Shown: positions 21,974 through 29,038 of the stretch, piece after piece
Numbering within the stretch: position 1 is the stretch's first letter
Layout: every line of letters starts with the position of its first letter
Assembly: GCA_017455145.1 (NCBI GenBank)
Contig: JAFTBP010000009.1
Coordinates: 1-39,203 of the forward strand
Origin: Candidatus Saccharimonadota bacterium
GTDB taxonomy: Bacteria > Patescibacteriota > Saccharimonadia > Saccharimonadales > Saccharimonadaceae
Reading direction: 5' to 3'
Length of the DNA stretch: 39,203 nucleotides
The notes under the pieces: model-generated
The model's database searches: none
Told to the model about the DNA's origin: nothing
What the model saw: only the letters and a program-made list of their open reading frames with translations
Position numbers and translations under genes: made by a program

Positions 21974-22463
21974 AAGATACAAAGAATCGCCATTTTCTAA
22001 AATTTTTCACAAAAAACCAGCTATCCAAGAAATCGTCCGCGAGCCGACCTCTGGCGGGATAGTTTTTCGCATGACCAGAGACAACAAAGATATAGAGATT
22101 CTGTTGATTCAGGACTCTAAAAACCGCTGGACTATTCCAAAGGGCCATATAGAGCCGGGCGAGACCGCCAAACAGACCGCTATTCGTGAGATTGGCGAGG
22201 AATCTGGCCTCCACCATGTCCAGGTTCTAACTTGGCTCGGCAAAATCCACTTCAAATACCGCCGTCAAGACAAGCTAGTCCTTATGACGACCCAGATTTA
22301 CCTCGTCCGCTCTCTAGACGACCACGAAAAGCCCCAGAAAGAGAAATGGATGAACGGTATTAAATGGTTTAGGTTTAACGAGGCCTTGGACGCTATTGAA
22401 TATGATGATATAGAGAAACTAATGCTAATCGCAAAAAAGAAAATTCGCTCAGGAGAATTTTAA
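21879..22463 (+). CDS. NUDIX hydrolase, 194 aa
   Basis: Hydrolyses a nucleoside diphosphate linked to another moiety; the exact substrate is not readable. The Nudix box is complete: GHIEPGETAKQTAIREIGEE followed by SGL matches GX5EX7REUXEEXGU. The fold begins at about residue 60 (SGGIVFRMTRDNKDIEILLI) and ends with a KLMLIAKKKIR helix. The start is uncertain. The ATG at 21879 has AAGGA five bases upstream, but puts about 95 bases inside nusB in another frame. A non-ATG start near 21945-21951, behind GGGGGGAG at 21934-21941, would remove the overlap. Overlaps rnc by one base. Confidence 0.88.
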   Translation: MNNQPKPARKPNLTYRTPRGETLKIPEALPTKRYKESPFSKIFHKKPAIQEIVREPTSGGIVFRMTRDNKDIEILLIQDSKNRWTIPKGHIEPGETAKQTAIREIGEESGLHHVQVLTWLGKIHFKYRRQDKLVLMTTQIYLVRSLDDHEKPQKEKWMNGIKWFRFNEALDAIEYDDIEKLMLIAKKKIRSGEF

Positions 22464-23224
22464 TGAACAAAGAAACAAGAGAAAAATACGAGCAGTTTGC
22501 TAAGGAGAAGTTGGGGTTTGAATTCTCTGACCTTGATTTGCTCGTGACTGCGCTTACGCACAGGAGTTATATTAATGAGCACAAGAACGCTAGCCAGGAA
22601 CATAACGAACGTTTAGAGTTCCTAGGCGACGCCGTACTAGAGATGGTGACGTCTGATTTTCTCTATCGTAAATTCGACGAAAATGAGGGAATTATGACTG
22701 CCTGGAGGAGCGCCCTTGTTCGCACTGATTCTATTGGTAGCGCTGCCGAGGAACTAGGATATGCTCCACTGGTCCGCCTTTCTCATGGCGAAAAAATGGG
22801 GTCCGAGCGTGCTCATGCCGTGATTTATGCTGACTGTTTTGAGGCGCTAATCGGCGCAATTTATCTAGATCAGGGCTATGACACTGCCAAAAAATTCATC
22901 ACCAAATATATTTTGAGTAAGACCGACGACATGCTAAAATCCGGCTCCTGGCTAGACCCAAAGTCATTTTTCCAGGAAACCGCCCAGCATTATGACGGCA
23001 TTACTCCGCAATACCGCACTCTAAAAGAAGAAGGCCCGGACCACGACAAAGTCTTTACGGTGGGCGTCTATGTGGGCGACAAACTCCGTGGTACTGGTAC
23101 TGGCCACTCTAAGCAAGAAGCTCAAGGCGACGCCGCTGTCAAGGGGATTGAGTATTATAGAAAGACCTACGCTGATTTTAACCCAGCCAAAATCTCCCCT
23201 GTTAGAATTCGCAAAAACCACTAA
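22463..23224 (+). CDS. rnc: Ribonuclease III
   Basis: Double-strand-specific endoribonuclease for rRNA precursor and mRNA processing. 253 aa. The catalytic signature ERLEFLGDAVLEMV is near residue 49; the second acidic cluster is in IYADCFEALIGAIYLDQGY. The C-terminal dsRNA-binding domain begins near DPKSFFQETAQHYDG and includes VGVYVGDKLRGTGTGHSKQE and AQGDAAVKG. Last gene of the rpmF-nusB-nudix-rnc operon, so rRNA antitermination and rRNA maturation functions are co-transcribed. No terminator hairpin was identified; the next gene has its own strong promoter just downstream. Confidence 0.97.
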   Translation: MNKETREKYEQFAKEKLGFEFSDLDLLVTALTHRSYINEHKNASQEHNERLEFLGDAVLEMVTSDFLYRKFDENEGIMTAWRSALVRTDSIGSAAEELGYAPLVRLSHGEKMGSERAHAVIYADCFEALIGAIYLDQGYDTAKKFITKYILSKTDDMLKSGSWLDPKSFFQETAQHYDGITPQYRTLKEEGPDHDKVFTVGVYVGDKLRGTGTGHSKQEAQGDAAVKGIEYYRKTYADFNPAKISPVRIRKNH

Positions 23225-23228
23225 CAGA

Positions 23229-23257
23229 TTGACTTTAGACCAAAAGTGTGCTATAAT
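23229..23257 (+). promoter_or_regulatory. Promoter of the 150-aa hypothetical gene
   Basis: -35 TTGACT (23229-23234), 17-base spacer, -10 TATAAT (23252-23257) preceded by TGC. A roughly 40-base leader with a T7 run follows. Confidence 0.85.
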
Positions 23258-23305
23258 AGATATATTGTAGCACATTAATTTTTTTGCGGGATTGGGGGTG
23301 ATTTT

Positions 23306-23758
23306 ATGCCAAAAGATGAAGTGACAAAAGTGGAGCAAAACATCCACGATTATCATTCAGCTCTTCGGCGCTTTGTTGACAGAGTAGGGGACTGGGCTTG
23401 GATTTACAAGCTTGAGAAAAACTGTGAAGAAGGCATTTACCCAGCACAAAAAGTGAGATATGACTATTTTGGCACCGAGGCTATCATGCAACAAGAAAAA
23501 GACGCCAGGAGAAGGGACGTCTATGCGTCCGCCAAAAAATATAATCTCACCGCAGAACGCGTTGGCGAAAAGAAAATGAGCGAGCGCGACGTTAAAATCT
23601 TTGCAAACTTCCTGCTTGATGCTAGAAACCGTGACTATTTTAGACAACGTAGCAAAAAAGAGGAAGCAAAGCTCAAAACCGTCTCTCTATTAGACCTGTA
23701 TAACAGGAGAAAAGAACTAAACAAAAAGAGAGAGGAAAAACGAGCAAGAAGGGCCTAA
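23306..23758 (+). CDS. Basic hypothetical protein, 150 aa
   Basis: Not recognised. Hydrophilic and helical throughout, with no signal peptide or membrane segment. The middle contains a Tyr/Ala-rich helix (VYASAKKYNLTAERVGEKK), and the C-terminal 50 residues are strongly basic and coiled-coil-like (FRQRSKKEEAKLK, RRKELNKKREEKRARRA), suggesting RNA or DNA contact. GGGGGTG is the ribosome binding site. It is monocistronic, lying between rnc and rpsP, with its terminator overlapping the stop codon. Confidence 0.75.
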   Translation: MPKDEVTKVEQNIHDYHSALRRFVDRVGDWAWIYKLEKNCEEGIYPAQKVRYDYFGTEAIMQQEKDARRRDVYASAKKYNLTAERVGEKKMSERDVKIFANFLLDARNRDYFRQRSKKEEAKLKTVSLLDLYNRRKELNKKREEKRARRA

Positions 23759-23772
23759 GTTTAGGCCCTTTT
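23749..23772 (+). terminator. Terminator of the 150-aa hypothetical gene
   Basis: AAGGGCCTAA (23749-23758, including the stop codon), loop GT plus flanks, TTAGGCCCTT (23761-23770) and T residues. Confidence 0.8.
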
Positions 23773-23788
23773 CAATTTGTGCAAACTA

Positions 23789-23797
23789 TGATATACT
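23789..23797 (+). promoter_or_regulatory. Extended -10 promoter of rpsP
   Basis: TGATATACT, with -10 TATACT at 23792-23797. AAGGAG ribosome binding site precedes the ATG. Confidence 0.65.
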
Positions 23798-23825
23798 TGT
23801 AACAAGTATTAATTTAAGGAGAAAT

Positions 23826-24209
23826 ATGCTAGCGATTCGTATGCAGCGTAATGGCCGGACACATTTACCAGTGTACCGGATAATCGTCCAAGAAGCGCAG
23901 CGTCACCCTCTTTCGGGGCGCGTTGTAGCCGAGGTCGGTTTTTACAACCCCCACACTAAAGAGACTGTCCTAGACAAAGAAACAGTCGAAAAATATCTAA
24001 AAAATGGTGCTCAGCCTAGCACCCGCGTCGTCCGCATTTTGAAGGCCAACAAAATCGCCTTGCCAAAATGGGTCAAAGATGCTGACGAAAAGCACGCTAA
24101 GGCCAAACACGCCGACAAGCTTCGCAAAAACCAACCAAAGGAAGAAGCTCCAGTAGAAGAAGCCCCAGCCGAGGCTCCCGCAGAAACTGAAGCCCCAGCA
24201 GAAGCTTAA
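23826..24209 (+). CDS. rpsP: 30S ribosomal protein S16 with Pro/Glu/Ala tail
   Basis: Assembly protein of the 30S body. The S16 core is clear: LAIRMQRNGRTHLPVYRIIV at the start, then VVAEVGFYNPHTKET and YLKNGAQPSTRVVRIL. At 127 aa it is longer than the usual 80-90 because of a C-terminal tail with repeated EEAPVEEAPAEAPAE units. The tail resembles that of khpA next door. The rpsP-khpA order is common (followed by rimM and trmD elsewhere; these are absent here). Confidence 0.97.
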   Translation: MLAIRMQRNGRTHLPVYRIIVQEAQRHPLSGRVVAEVGFYNPHTKETVLDKETVEKYLKNGAQPSTRVVRILKANKIALPKWVKDADEKHAKAKHADKLRKNQPKEEAPVEEAPAEAPAETEAPAEA

Positions 24210-24211
24210 CC

Positions 24212-24235
24212 AAAAGCCCCAGCACGGGGCTTTTT
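24212..24235 (+). terminator. Terminator or attenuator between rpsP and khpA
   Basis: AAAAGCCCC (24212-24220), 5-base loop, GGGGCTTTTT (24226-24235). khpA then has its own promoter. Confidence 0.82.
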
Positions 24236-24237
24236 CG

Positions 24238-24246
24238 TGATATAAT
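24238..24246 (+). promoter_or_regulatory. Extended -10 promoter of khpA
   Basis: TGATATAAT with -10 at 24241-24246, right after the rpsP terminator T tract. Ribosome binding site CGGAGAAA. Confidence 0.65.
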
Positions 24247-24277
24247 ATAATCATTAACAATTAATCTCGGAGAAATT

Positions 24278-24745
24278 ATGGCAACCATTGACCAGCAATT
24301 CGTAGAATATATCGTAAAAACTCTAGTGAACAATCCCGACAAAGTCATCGTTGATCGCCAAATTGATGAAAAGGGTGTGCTCCTGAGTCTTACTGTCGAT
24401 CCAGAGGATGTCGGCCGTGTTATCGGTCGTCGTGGCGCTACTGCGCAATCCATTCGCACGCTCCTTCGTGCACTTGGCACCAAGAACGACGCTCGCTACA
24501 ATCTTAAAATCGTAAACGACGAGGCAGCGCCTCGCGCAGAAAAACCAGAAAAAGCTGATAAGCCGGCAGAAGCTACAGAAGGTCCAGAAGCCGTAGAAGG
24601 CCCAGAGGCTCCAGCCGAAGAAGAGCCAGCAGAAGTTGACGAATCCGCCGTAGCCGAAGACACCTTTGGCGACGAAGACGAGGCATCCGATCTCGCCGAA
24701 AAAACTCGTGCCGAGCTCGCCGATATGGACGATTTAGATATTTAA
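24278..24745 (+). CDS. khpA: KH-domain RNA-binding protein KhpA with acidic tail
   Basis: Small KH-domain protein that in other bacteria pairs with KhpB/Jag and binds many RNAs, influencing division and cell wall growth. The N-terminal ~85 residues are the family core, with LSLTVDPEDVGRVIGRRG (GxxG loop IGRRG at 49-53) and TAQSIRTLLRALGTKNDARY. The remaining ~70 residues are an acidic Glu/Ala/Pro tail (EGPEAVEGPEAPAEEEPAEVD) not found in the usual 75-80-aa form. rpsP upstream matches the common gene order. A probable small RNA gene starts 20 bases after its stop. Confidence 0.92.
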   Translation: MATIDQQFVEYIVKTLVNNPDKVIVDRQIDEKGVLLSLTVDPEDVGRVIGRRGATAQSIRTLLRALGTKNDARYNLKIVNDEAAPRAEKPEKADKPAEATEGPEAVEGPEAPAEEEPAEVDESAVAEDTFGDEDEASDLAEKTRAELADMDDLDI

Positions 24746-24764
24746 AAAACGAGTAGAAATAGTC

Positions 24765-24794
24765 TTGACACGCAGATTCTTGTTATGCTAAAAT
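24765..24794 (+). promoter_or_regulatory. Promoter of the small RNA gene
   Basis: -35 TTGACA (24765-24770, full consensus), 18-base spacer, -10 TAAAAT (24789-24794) preceded by TGC. Expected transcription start is near 24801. Confidence 0.82.
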
Positions 24795-24800
24795 TAGAGC

Positions 24801-24900
24801 AGTTCTATTTGAACAAAAGCTAACTGCGAGTCAGCTTACACTATAAGTTGAGAGCTTATCTGTTCAAAAAGCCACTAGAGTTGAGAGCTAGTGGTTTTTT
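24801..24900 (+). ncRNA. Probable free-standing small RNA, about 100 nt
   Basis: A promoter with consensus -35 and a terminator bracket about 100 bases with no ribosome binding site and no open frame. Structure: closing stem TTTGAACA (24808-24815) with TGTTCAAA (24861-24868), 8 bp perfect. It encloses two hairpins: AAGCT-A-ACT/AGT-C-AGCTT (24817-24837, one mismatch) and ATAAG/CTTAT (24843-24859) with loop TTGAGAG. A terminator hairpin, GCCACTAG/CTAGTGG (24871-24894), follows with T6. The 10-mer GTTGAGAGCT occurs twice (24847-24856 and 24880-24889), in the loops of the third and fourth hairpins. I do not recognise it as 6S, SRP, tmRNA or RNase P RNA. The gene downstream is on the other strand, so it is not a leader. 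Confidence 0.72.
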
Positions 24901-24934
24901 GGTACAAAATCCACACCAAAATCCACTCCGGCAA

Positions 24935-24958
24935 AAAGGGCGACCATAGTCGCCCTTT
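24935..24958. terminator. Bidirectional terminator
   Basis: AAAGGGCGAC (24935-24944), loop CATA, GTCGCCCTTT (24949-24958). It closes the minus-strand gene at 24962-25393 and backs up the small RNA terminator. Confidence 0.8.
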
Positions 24959-24961
24959 ATA

Positions 24962-25393
24962 CTATTTCCATTCAAACTGTTCTCCGTCAATCCTAAAGAC
25001 TAACCTGGTGTTCTTATCATAAACATCTTCTAGGCGTCCTTCGCAAATTTCGCGTCTGTGAACTAAGAAATCTTTCATCAGGTTAACTACGTCGGACACC
25101 CACTGTGTCCCTCCGCCCATAGTCTCAGTATCAGTTGCGCCATTTCCTTTGACTGTCCTAGTAAAGATAAATTTGGCTCCCGGAAGCACATAAAGCCCAA
25201 CGCTATTAGTAAACATCGGCATTGCCTCAAAACAGGTCCAATATTCCTCCAGGCCCTGCTCTAACAGATAATCATAAAAATCATATATTATAGTTGTAAG
25301 ATTATCTTCCGAATAGTTTACCTCACAGACTAGGACTTCCACTGTATTTGCGATTATGCGTCTCTTGCCATATTCTAATTTCTCTTTTTCCAT
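24962..25393 (-). CDS. Hypothetical protein, 143 aa
   Basis: Not recognised. Mixed alpha/beta soluble protein: start EKEKLEYGKRRIIANTVEVL, a helix IIYDFYDYLLEQGLEEYWTC, a strand-rich centre with FIFTRTVKGNGATDT, and an end RLVFRIDGEQFEWK. No signal peptide or membrane segment. The ATG at 25393 is preceded by GAAGGAGG, a near-perfect ribosome binding site; a longer reading to 25450 lacks one. The leader carries GGGTGCACTTT, shared with the gene at 17927-18493. It is divergent from rpoBC and its -35 hexamer coincides with that of rpoB. Confidence 0.78.
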   Translation of the reverse strand: MEKEKLEYGKRRIIANTVEVLVCEVNYSEDNLTTIIYDFYDYLLEQGLEEYWTCFEAMPMFTNSVGLYVLPGAKFIFTRTVKGNGATDTETMGGGTQWVSDVVNLMKDFLVHRREICEGRLEDVYDKNTRLVFRIDGEQFEWK

Positions 25394-25441
25394 CGTGATC
25401 CCTCCTTCCGATGTAGAACACAAGAATAGAAATACCTTAAT

Positions 25442-25452
25442 AAAGTGCACCC
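25442..25452 (-). promoter_or_regulatory. Shared leader motif GGGTGCACTTT (copy 2)
   Basis: Minus-strand GGGTGCACTTT, 10 bases downstream of the -10, close to the expected transcription start. Identical to the copy at 18511-18521, also before a hypothetical gene divergent from an essential gene. Confidence 0.5.
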
Positions 25453-25462
25453 ACTTTCCTGG

Positions 25463-25490
25463 ATTATATCATACAAAATACCCCTTGCAA
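25463..25490 (-). promoter_or_regulatory. Promoter of the 143-aa hypothetical gene
   Basis: On the minus strand: TTGCAA, 16-base spacer, TATAAT preceded by TGA. The -35 TTGCAA (25485-25490) is its own reverse complement and also serves rpoB. Confidence 0.75.
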
Positions 25491-25513
25491 ATTTTGACTA
25501 AATGCGCTAAAAT
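25485..25513 (+). promoter_or_regulatory. Promoter of rpoBC
   Basis: -35 TTGCAA (25485-25490), 17-base spacer, -10 TAAAAT (25508-25513). About 115 bases of leader follow. Confidence 0.75.
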
Positions 25514-25547
25514 GTACCACAAGAAGTAGTGTGTCAAGTTTTTCTAT

Positions 25548-25607
25548 GTATCCGAAATTGGCGAATTCGGGATACGGACCTGGCAGTATTCTTCGGCGCT
25601 AAGAATA
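25548..25607 (+). promoter_or_regulatory. Two-hairpin leader of rpoBC
   Basis: First hairpin: GTATCC-GAA (25548-25556) with TTC-G-GGATAC (25566-25575), one bulged G. Second hairpin: TATTCTT (25587-25593) with AAGAATA (25601-25607), loop CGGCGCT. No T tract follows, so it is not a terminator. rplJL, which usually precede rpoB, are absent here. Confidence 0.5.
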
Positions 25608-25635
25608 ATAACACTAATATAACAAGAGGTAACTA

Positions 25636-28600
25636 GTGAAAACTGCGAACGAAAGTGGTTCCCGCGTGTTTTTTACCGAGGGTGACCAAGCACTTCCTAT
25701 TCCTGATTTGATTGCACATCAAAAGGATTCCTGGGAAGATTTTGTCAAATCCGGCCTTCGCGAAGTCTTCAATGAGCTAAACCCTATTGATGACTACACC
25801 GGCCAAAAACTATCATTAAGATTTAAAGACTACGAGTTCAAAGCTCCAAAAGAGAACGAACAGGATGCCAAGTACAATCTTGCCACCTATGAGTCCGCTC
25901 TTCACGTATTAGTAGAGCTAGAGAACAAAGTTACTGGCGAGAAGAAAGAGCAAGATATTTTCTTCGGCGATTATCCTTGGATGACCGACCGCGCCACCTT
26001 TGTTATTAACGGCACTGAGCGTGTTATCGTCTCTCAGCTTATCCGTTCTGCTGGCGTATTCTTTATCGCCGACAATATCGGTGGTCGTAATTACTACGGC
26101 GCTAAGGTTATTCCTGGTCGTGGTGCTTGGCTTGAGTTTGAGACCGCACCTTCTGGTGCTATCTATGTTAAGATTGACCGCCGTAGAAAAATCCCTGTTA
26201 CTACCTTCCTCCGCGCTCTTGGTATCTCCAAGAAGAGCGAAATTAAGGAGGCTTTCAAGGGCCTAGACGAAGGCGAAATCAGCTATATTGACGCTACATT
26301 AGAGAAAGATACTACCGCTGGTCAGAGTGAAGCTCTAATTGAAGTTTATCGTAAACTTCGCCCAGGCGATCTCGCTACCGTAGAAAACGCAAAATCTATG
26401 ATTGAGCGTACTTTCTTTGATTACAAACGCTATGATTATTCTCGTGTTGGTCGTTTCAAGATTAACCAGCGCCTTGGTTTTGATACTCCAAACACTTCCG
26501 AAAATCGTACTCTTCAGATGAAAGATCTTATCGCTATCATCGCTGAGATTATTCGCCTTAACAATACTCAGGATGCTCCAGATGACATTGATTCTCTCTC
26601 TAACCGTCGCATTAAACTCGTTGGCGAACTTGTTCAGCGCCAGTTCCGCCTCGGTATGCTACGTCTCCAGAGAAACATCCTAGACCGTATGTCTATGGCA
26701 AATCCTGAAGATGTTACCCCATCTCAGCTTATTAATGCTCGTCCAGTTACGGCAGCTGTTAAGGAATTCTTTACCTCCTCTCAGCTCTCCCAGCTTATGG
26801 ACGAAACTAACCCATTCTCCGAACTTGCACACAAGCGCCGTCTTTCCTCTATGGGTCCTGGTGGTCTCACCCGCGAGCGCGCCGGCTTTGATGTACGTGA
26901 TACTCACCCTACCCACTACGGTCGTATCTGTACTGTAGAAACTCCAGAAGGTGCCAACGTCGGTCTCGTGCTTAATCTTGCGACCTACGCTCGCATTAAT
27001 GAATATGGTTTCATTGAGGCTCCATATCGCGTTGTTAGAAACGGTAAGGTCACTGATGAAGTTGTCTATGTTGATGCCGCTTCAGAGCAAGATATGGTAA
27101 TTGCGGATACTTCCGCTCGCTTGGACAAAAACGGCAAATTTATCGATGCTCGTGTTTCTGCCCGCGTTAAGGGTGCGCCAACCCAGGTAGAATCCTCCAA
27201 GGTTACTCACATCGACGCCGCTCACAAAGAGATTCTAGGCGTTTCTGCCTCTCTTATTCCATTTGTAGAAAAGAACCGTGTTGACCGCTCCCTCATGGCC
27301 TGCGCTATGCAGAAACAAGCAGTCCCACTTCTTCGCCAAGACAACCCAGTCGTGGGTACCGGTATTGAAGGCGAAGTCGCCAAAAACACCTCTCAGCTCA
27401 TCTTAGCAGAAGGTGCTGGCGAAGTCGTCAAAGCCGATGGCGTATCTGTTATTGTCAACTATAACAAGACTGGCGAAAAAGAATACAAACTCATCCACTT
27501 TGAAAAGACTAATGATGACCGCTGTTATAATCAGCGCGTTAAGGTCAAGCGTGGCCAGAAGGTCAAGAAGGGCGATATTCTCATTGAGGGCGCTTCCGTC
27601 AATAACGGCGAGCTAGCTCTAGGTCGTGATCTTCTTGTCGCATTTATGCCTTGGCGTGGTTACAATATGGATGATGCTATCGTTATTTCTTCCCGCCTCG
27701 TCCAAGACGATACGCTTACCTCTATCAACATTAAAGATTACGATGTAGAAGTTCGTGAAACCAAGCTCGGTCCAGAACAGGTTACTCGTGATATTCCAAA
27801 CGTCTCCGAACATTCTCTCCGCCACCTTGGCGAAGATGGTATCGTAGCCGTAGGTTCTGAAGTACAAAACGGCGACATCCTCGTCGGTAAAATTACCCCT
27901 AAGGGCGAGCAGGAACTATCTTCCGAAGAGCGCCTACTTCGCGCCATCTTCGGCGAAAAGGCTAAAGATGTTCGCGATACCTCTGTTCGTATGAATGGTT
28001 CTTCTACCGGTAAAGTCGTTGGTGTCCGCGTTTACACTCGTGAGCAAGGCCACGATCTAAAAGCTGGCGTACTCAAACAGATTAAGATTTACGTCGCAGA
28101 AATGCGCAAAATCGGTGTTGGCGATAAGCTTTCTGGCCGTCACGGTAACAAGGGTGTAGTATCTCGCGTTCTTCCTGTTGAGGATATGCCATTTATGGAA
28201 GACGGTACCCCAATTGATGTAATTCTATCTCCAATGGGCGTGCCTTCTCGTATGAACCTCGGTCAGCTCTTTGAGATTCACCTAGGTATGGCTGCTCGCG
28301 CTCTTGGCTACAAGGTTGCTACCCCATCCTTCAACGGTGTTTCCGACGAAACTATTAGTGACGAGCTAGAAAAAGCTGGCTTCGCTCGCGATGGTCGCGT
28401 CCAGCTTTATGATGGTCTCACTGGCGAACCATTTGAGGAGCGTACCTCTGTTGGTGTTATGCATATGCTCAAGCTCCACCACATGGTTGACGATAAGATT
28501 CACGCTCGTTCTACTGGTCCATACACTATGGTTACCCAGCAACCTCTTGGTGGTAAAGCTCAGAACGGTGGTCAGCGTTTCGGAGAAATGGAGGTGTGGG

Positions 28601-29037
28601 CACTTGAAGCTTACGGCGCTGCTACCACCTTGCAGGAAATGCTCACCATTAAATCTGATGACGTTTACGGACGTGCCAAAGCTTACGAATCTATCATTAA
28701 ACGTCTCCCAATTGAAGGTCCAAAACTTCCAGAAGGTTTCAACGTTCTAGTTAAGGAACTTCAGGGCCTCGGCCTCAAAGTTGACCTCCTAGATCATGGC
28801 GATTCTACGGACGCTTCCGACGTAATTGAAGAAACTTCCCGCGAAATTGAGAAGGAACAAGACGACAAACTTATCTATGCGCAACACGCAAAAGATACTG
28901 AAACCGACACCGATAATCTCTCCGACGAGGAAACCGAAGAGCTTATTGATGACGAAGGAATACAAATAACTGATGAGGAAGGCGAAGAAATCGTCGCAGA
29001 AGACGATGGTACCGTTGACCTCGGAGAGGAGTTCTAA
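25636..29037 (+). CDS. rpoB: DNA-directed RNA polymerase subunit beta
   Basis: Catalytic beta subunit, 1133 aa. Landmarks: N-terminal PIPDLIAHQKDSWEDF, the fork/rifampicin region SSQLSQLMDETNPFSELAHK and RRLSSMGPGGLTRERAGFDV, HPTHYGRICTVETPEGANVG, the catalytic-side MPWRGYNMDDAIVIS, GDKLSGRHGNKGVVSRVLP and the C-terminal QPLGGKAQNGGQRFGEMEVW. Residues equivalent to E. coli Q513, D516, H526 and S531 are all wild type, consistent with rifampicin sensitivity. E. coli has GYNFED at the active-site loop; here it is GYNMDD. The C-terminal ~90 residues add an acidic tail. Start GTG at 25636, ribosome binding site AAGAGGT. rpoC follows after 1 base. Confidence 0.98.
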   Translation: MKTANESGSRVFFTEGDQALPIPDLIAHQKDSWEDFVKSGLREVFNELNPIDDYTGQKLSLRFKDYEFKAPKENEQDAKYNLATYESALHVLVELENKVTGEKKEQDIFFGDYPWMTDRATFVINGTERVIVSQLIRSAGVFFIADNIGGRNYYGAKVIPGRGAWLEFETAPSGAIYVKIDRRRKIPVTTFLRALGISKKSEIKEAFKGLDEGEISYIDATLEKDTTAGQSEALIEVYRKLRPGDLATVENAKSMIERTFFDYKRYDYSRVGRFKINQRLGFDTPNTSENRTLQMKDLIAIIAEIIRLNNTQDAPDDIDSLSNRRIKLVGELVQRQFRLGMLRLQRNILDRMSMANPEDVTPSQLINARPVTAAVKEFFTSSQLSQLMDETNPFSELAHKRRLSSMGPGGLTRERAGFDVRDTHPTHYGRICTVETPEGANVGLVLNLATYARINEYGFIEAPYRVVRNGKVTDEVVYVDAASEQDMVIADTSARLDKNGKFIDARVSARVKGAPTQVESSKVTHIDAAHKEILGVSASLIPFVEKNRVDRSLMACAMQKQAVPLLRQDNPVVGTGIEGEVAKNTSQLILAEGAGEVVKADGVSVIVNYNKTGEKEYKLIHFEKTNDDRCYNQRVKVKRGQKVKKGDILIEGASVNNGELALGRDLLVAFMPWRGYNMDDAIVISSRLVQDDTLTSINIKDYDVEVRETKLGPEQVTRDIPNVSEHSLRHLGEDGIVAVGSEVQNGDILVGKITPKGEQELSSEERLLRAIFGEKAKDVRDTSVRMNGSSTGKVVGVRVYTREQGHDLKAGVLKQIKIYVAEMRKIGVGDKLSGRHGNKGVVSRVLPVEDMPFMEDGTPIDVILSPMGVPSRMNLGQLFEIHLGMAARALGYKVATPSFNGVSDETISDELEKAGFARDGRVQLYDGLTGEPFEERTSVGVMHMLKLHHMVDDKIHARSTGPYTMVTQQPLGGKAQNGGQRFGEMEVWALEAYGAATTLQEMLTIKSDDVYGRAKAYESIIKRLPIEGPKLPEGFNVLVKELQGLGLKVDLLDHGDSTDASDVIEETSREIEKEQDDKLIYAQHAKDTETDTDNLSDEETEELIDDEGIQITDEEGEEIVAEDDGTVDLGEEF

Positions 29038-29038
29038 T

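Noticed and set aside
24746-24961. The small RNA region as a riboswitch or T-box leader
   Set aside because: The next gene is on the opposite strand, and the transcript ends at its own terminator, so there is nothing to regulate in cis.
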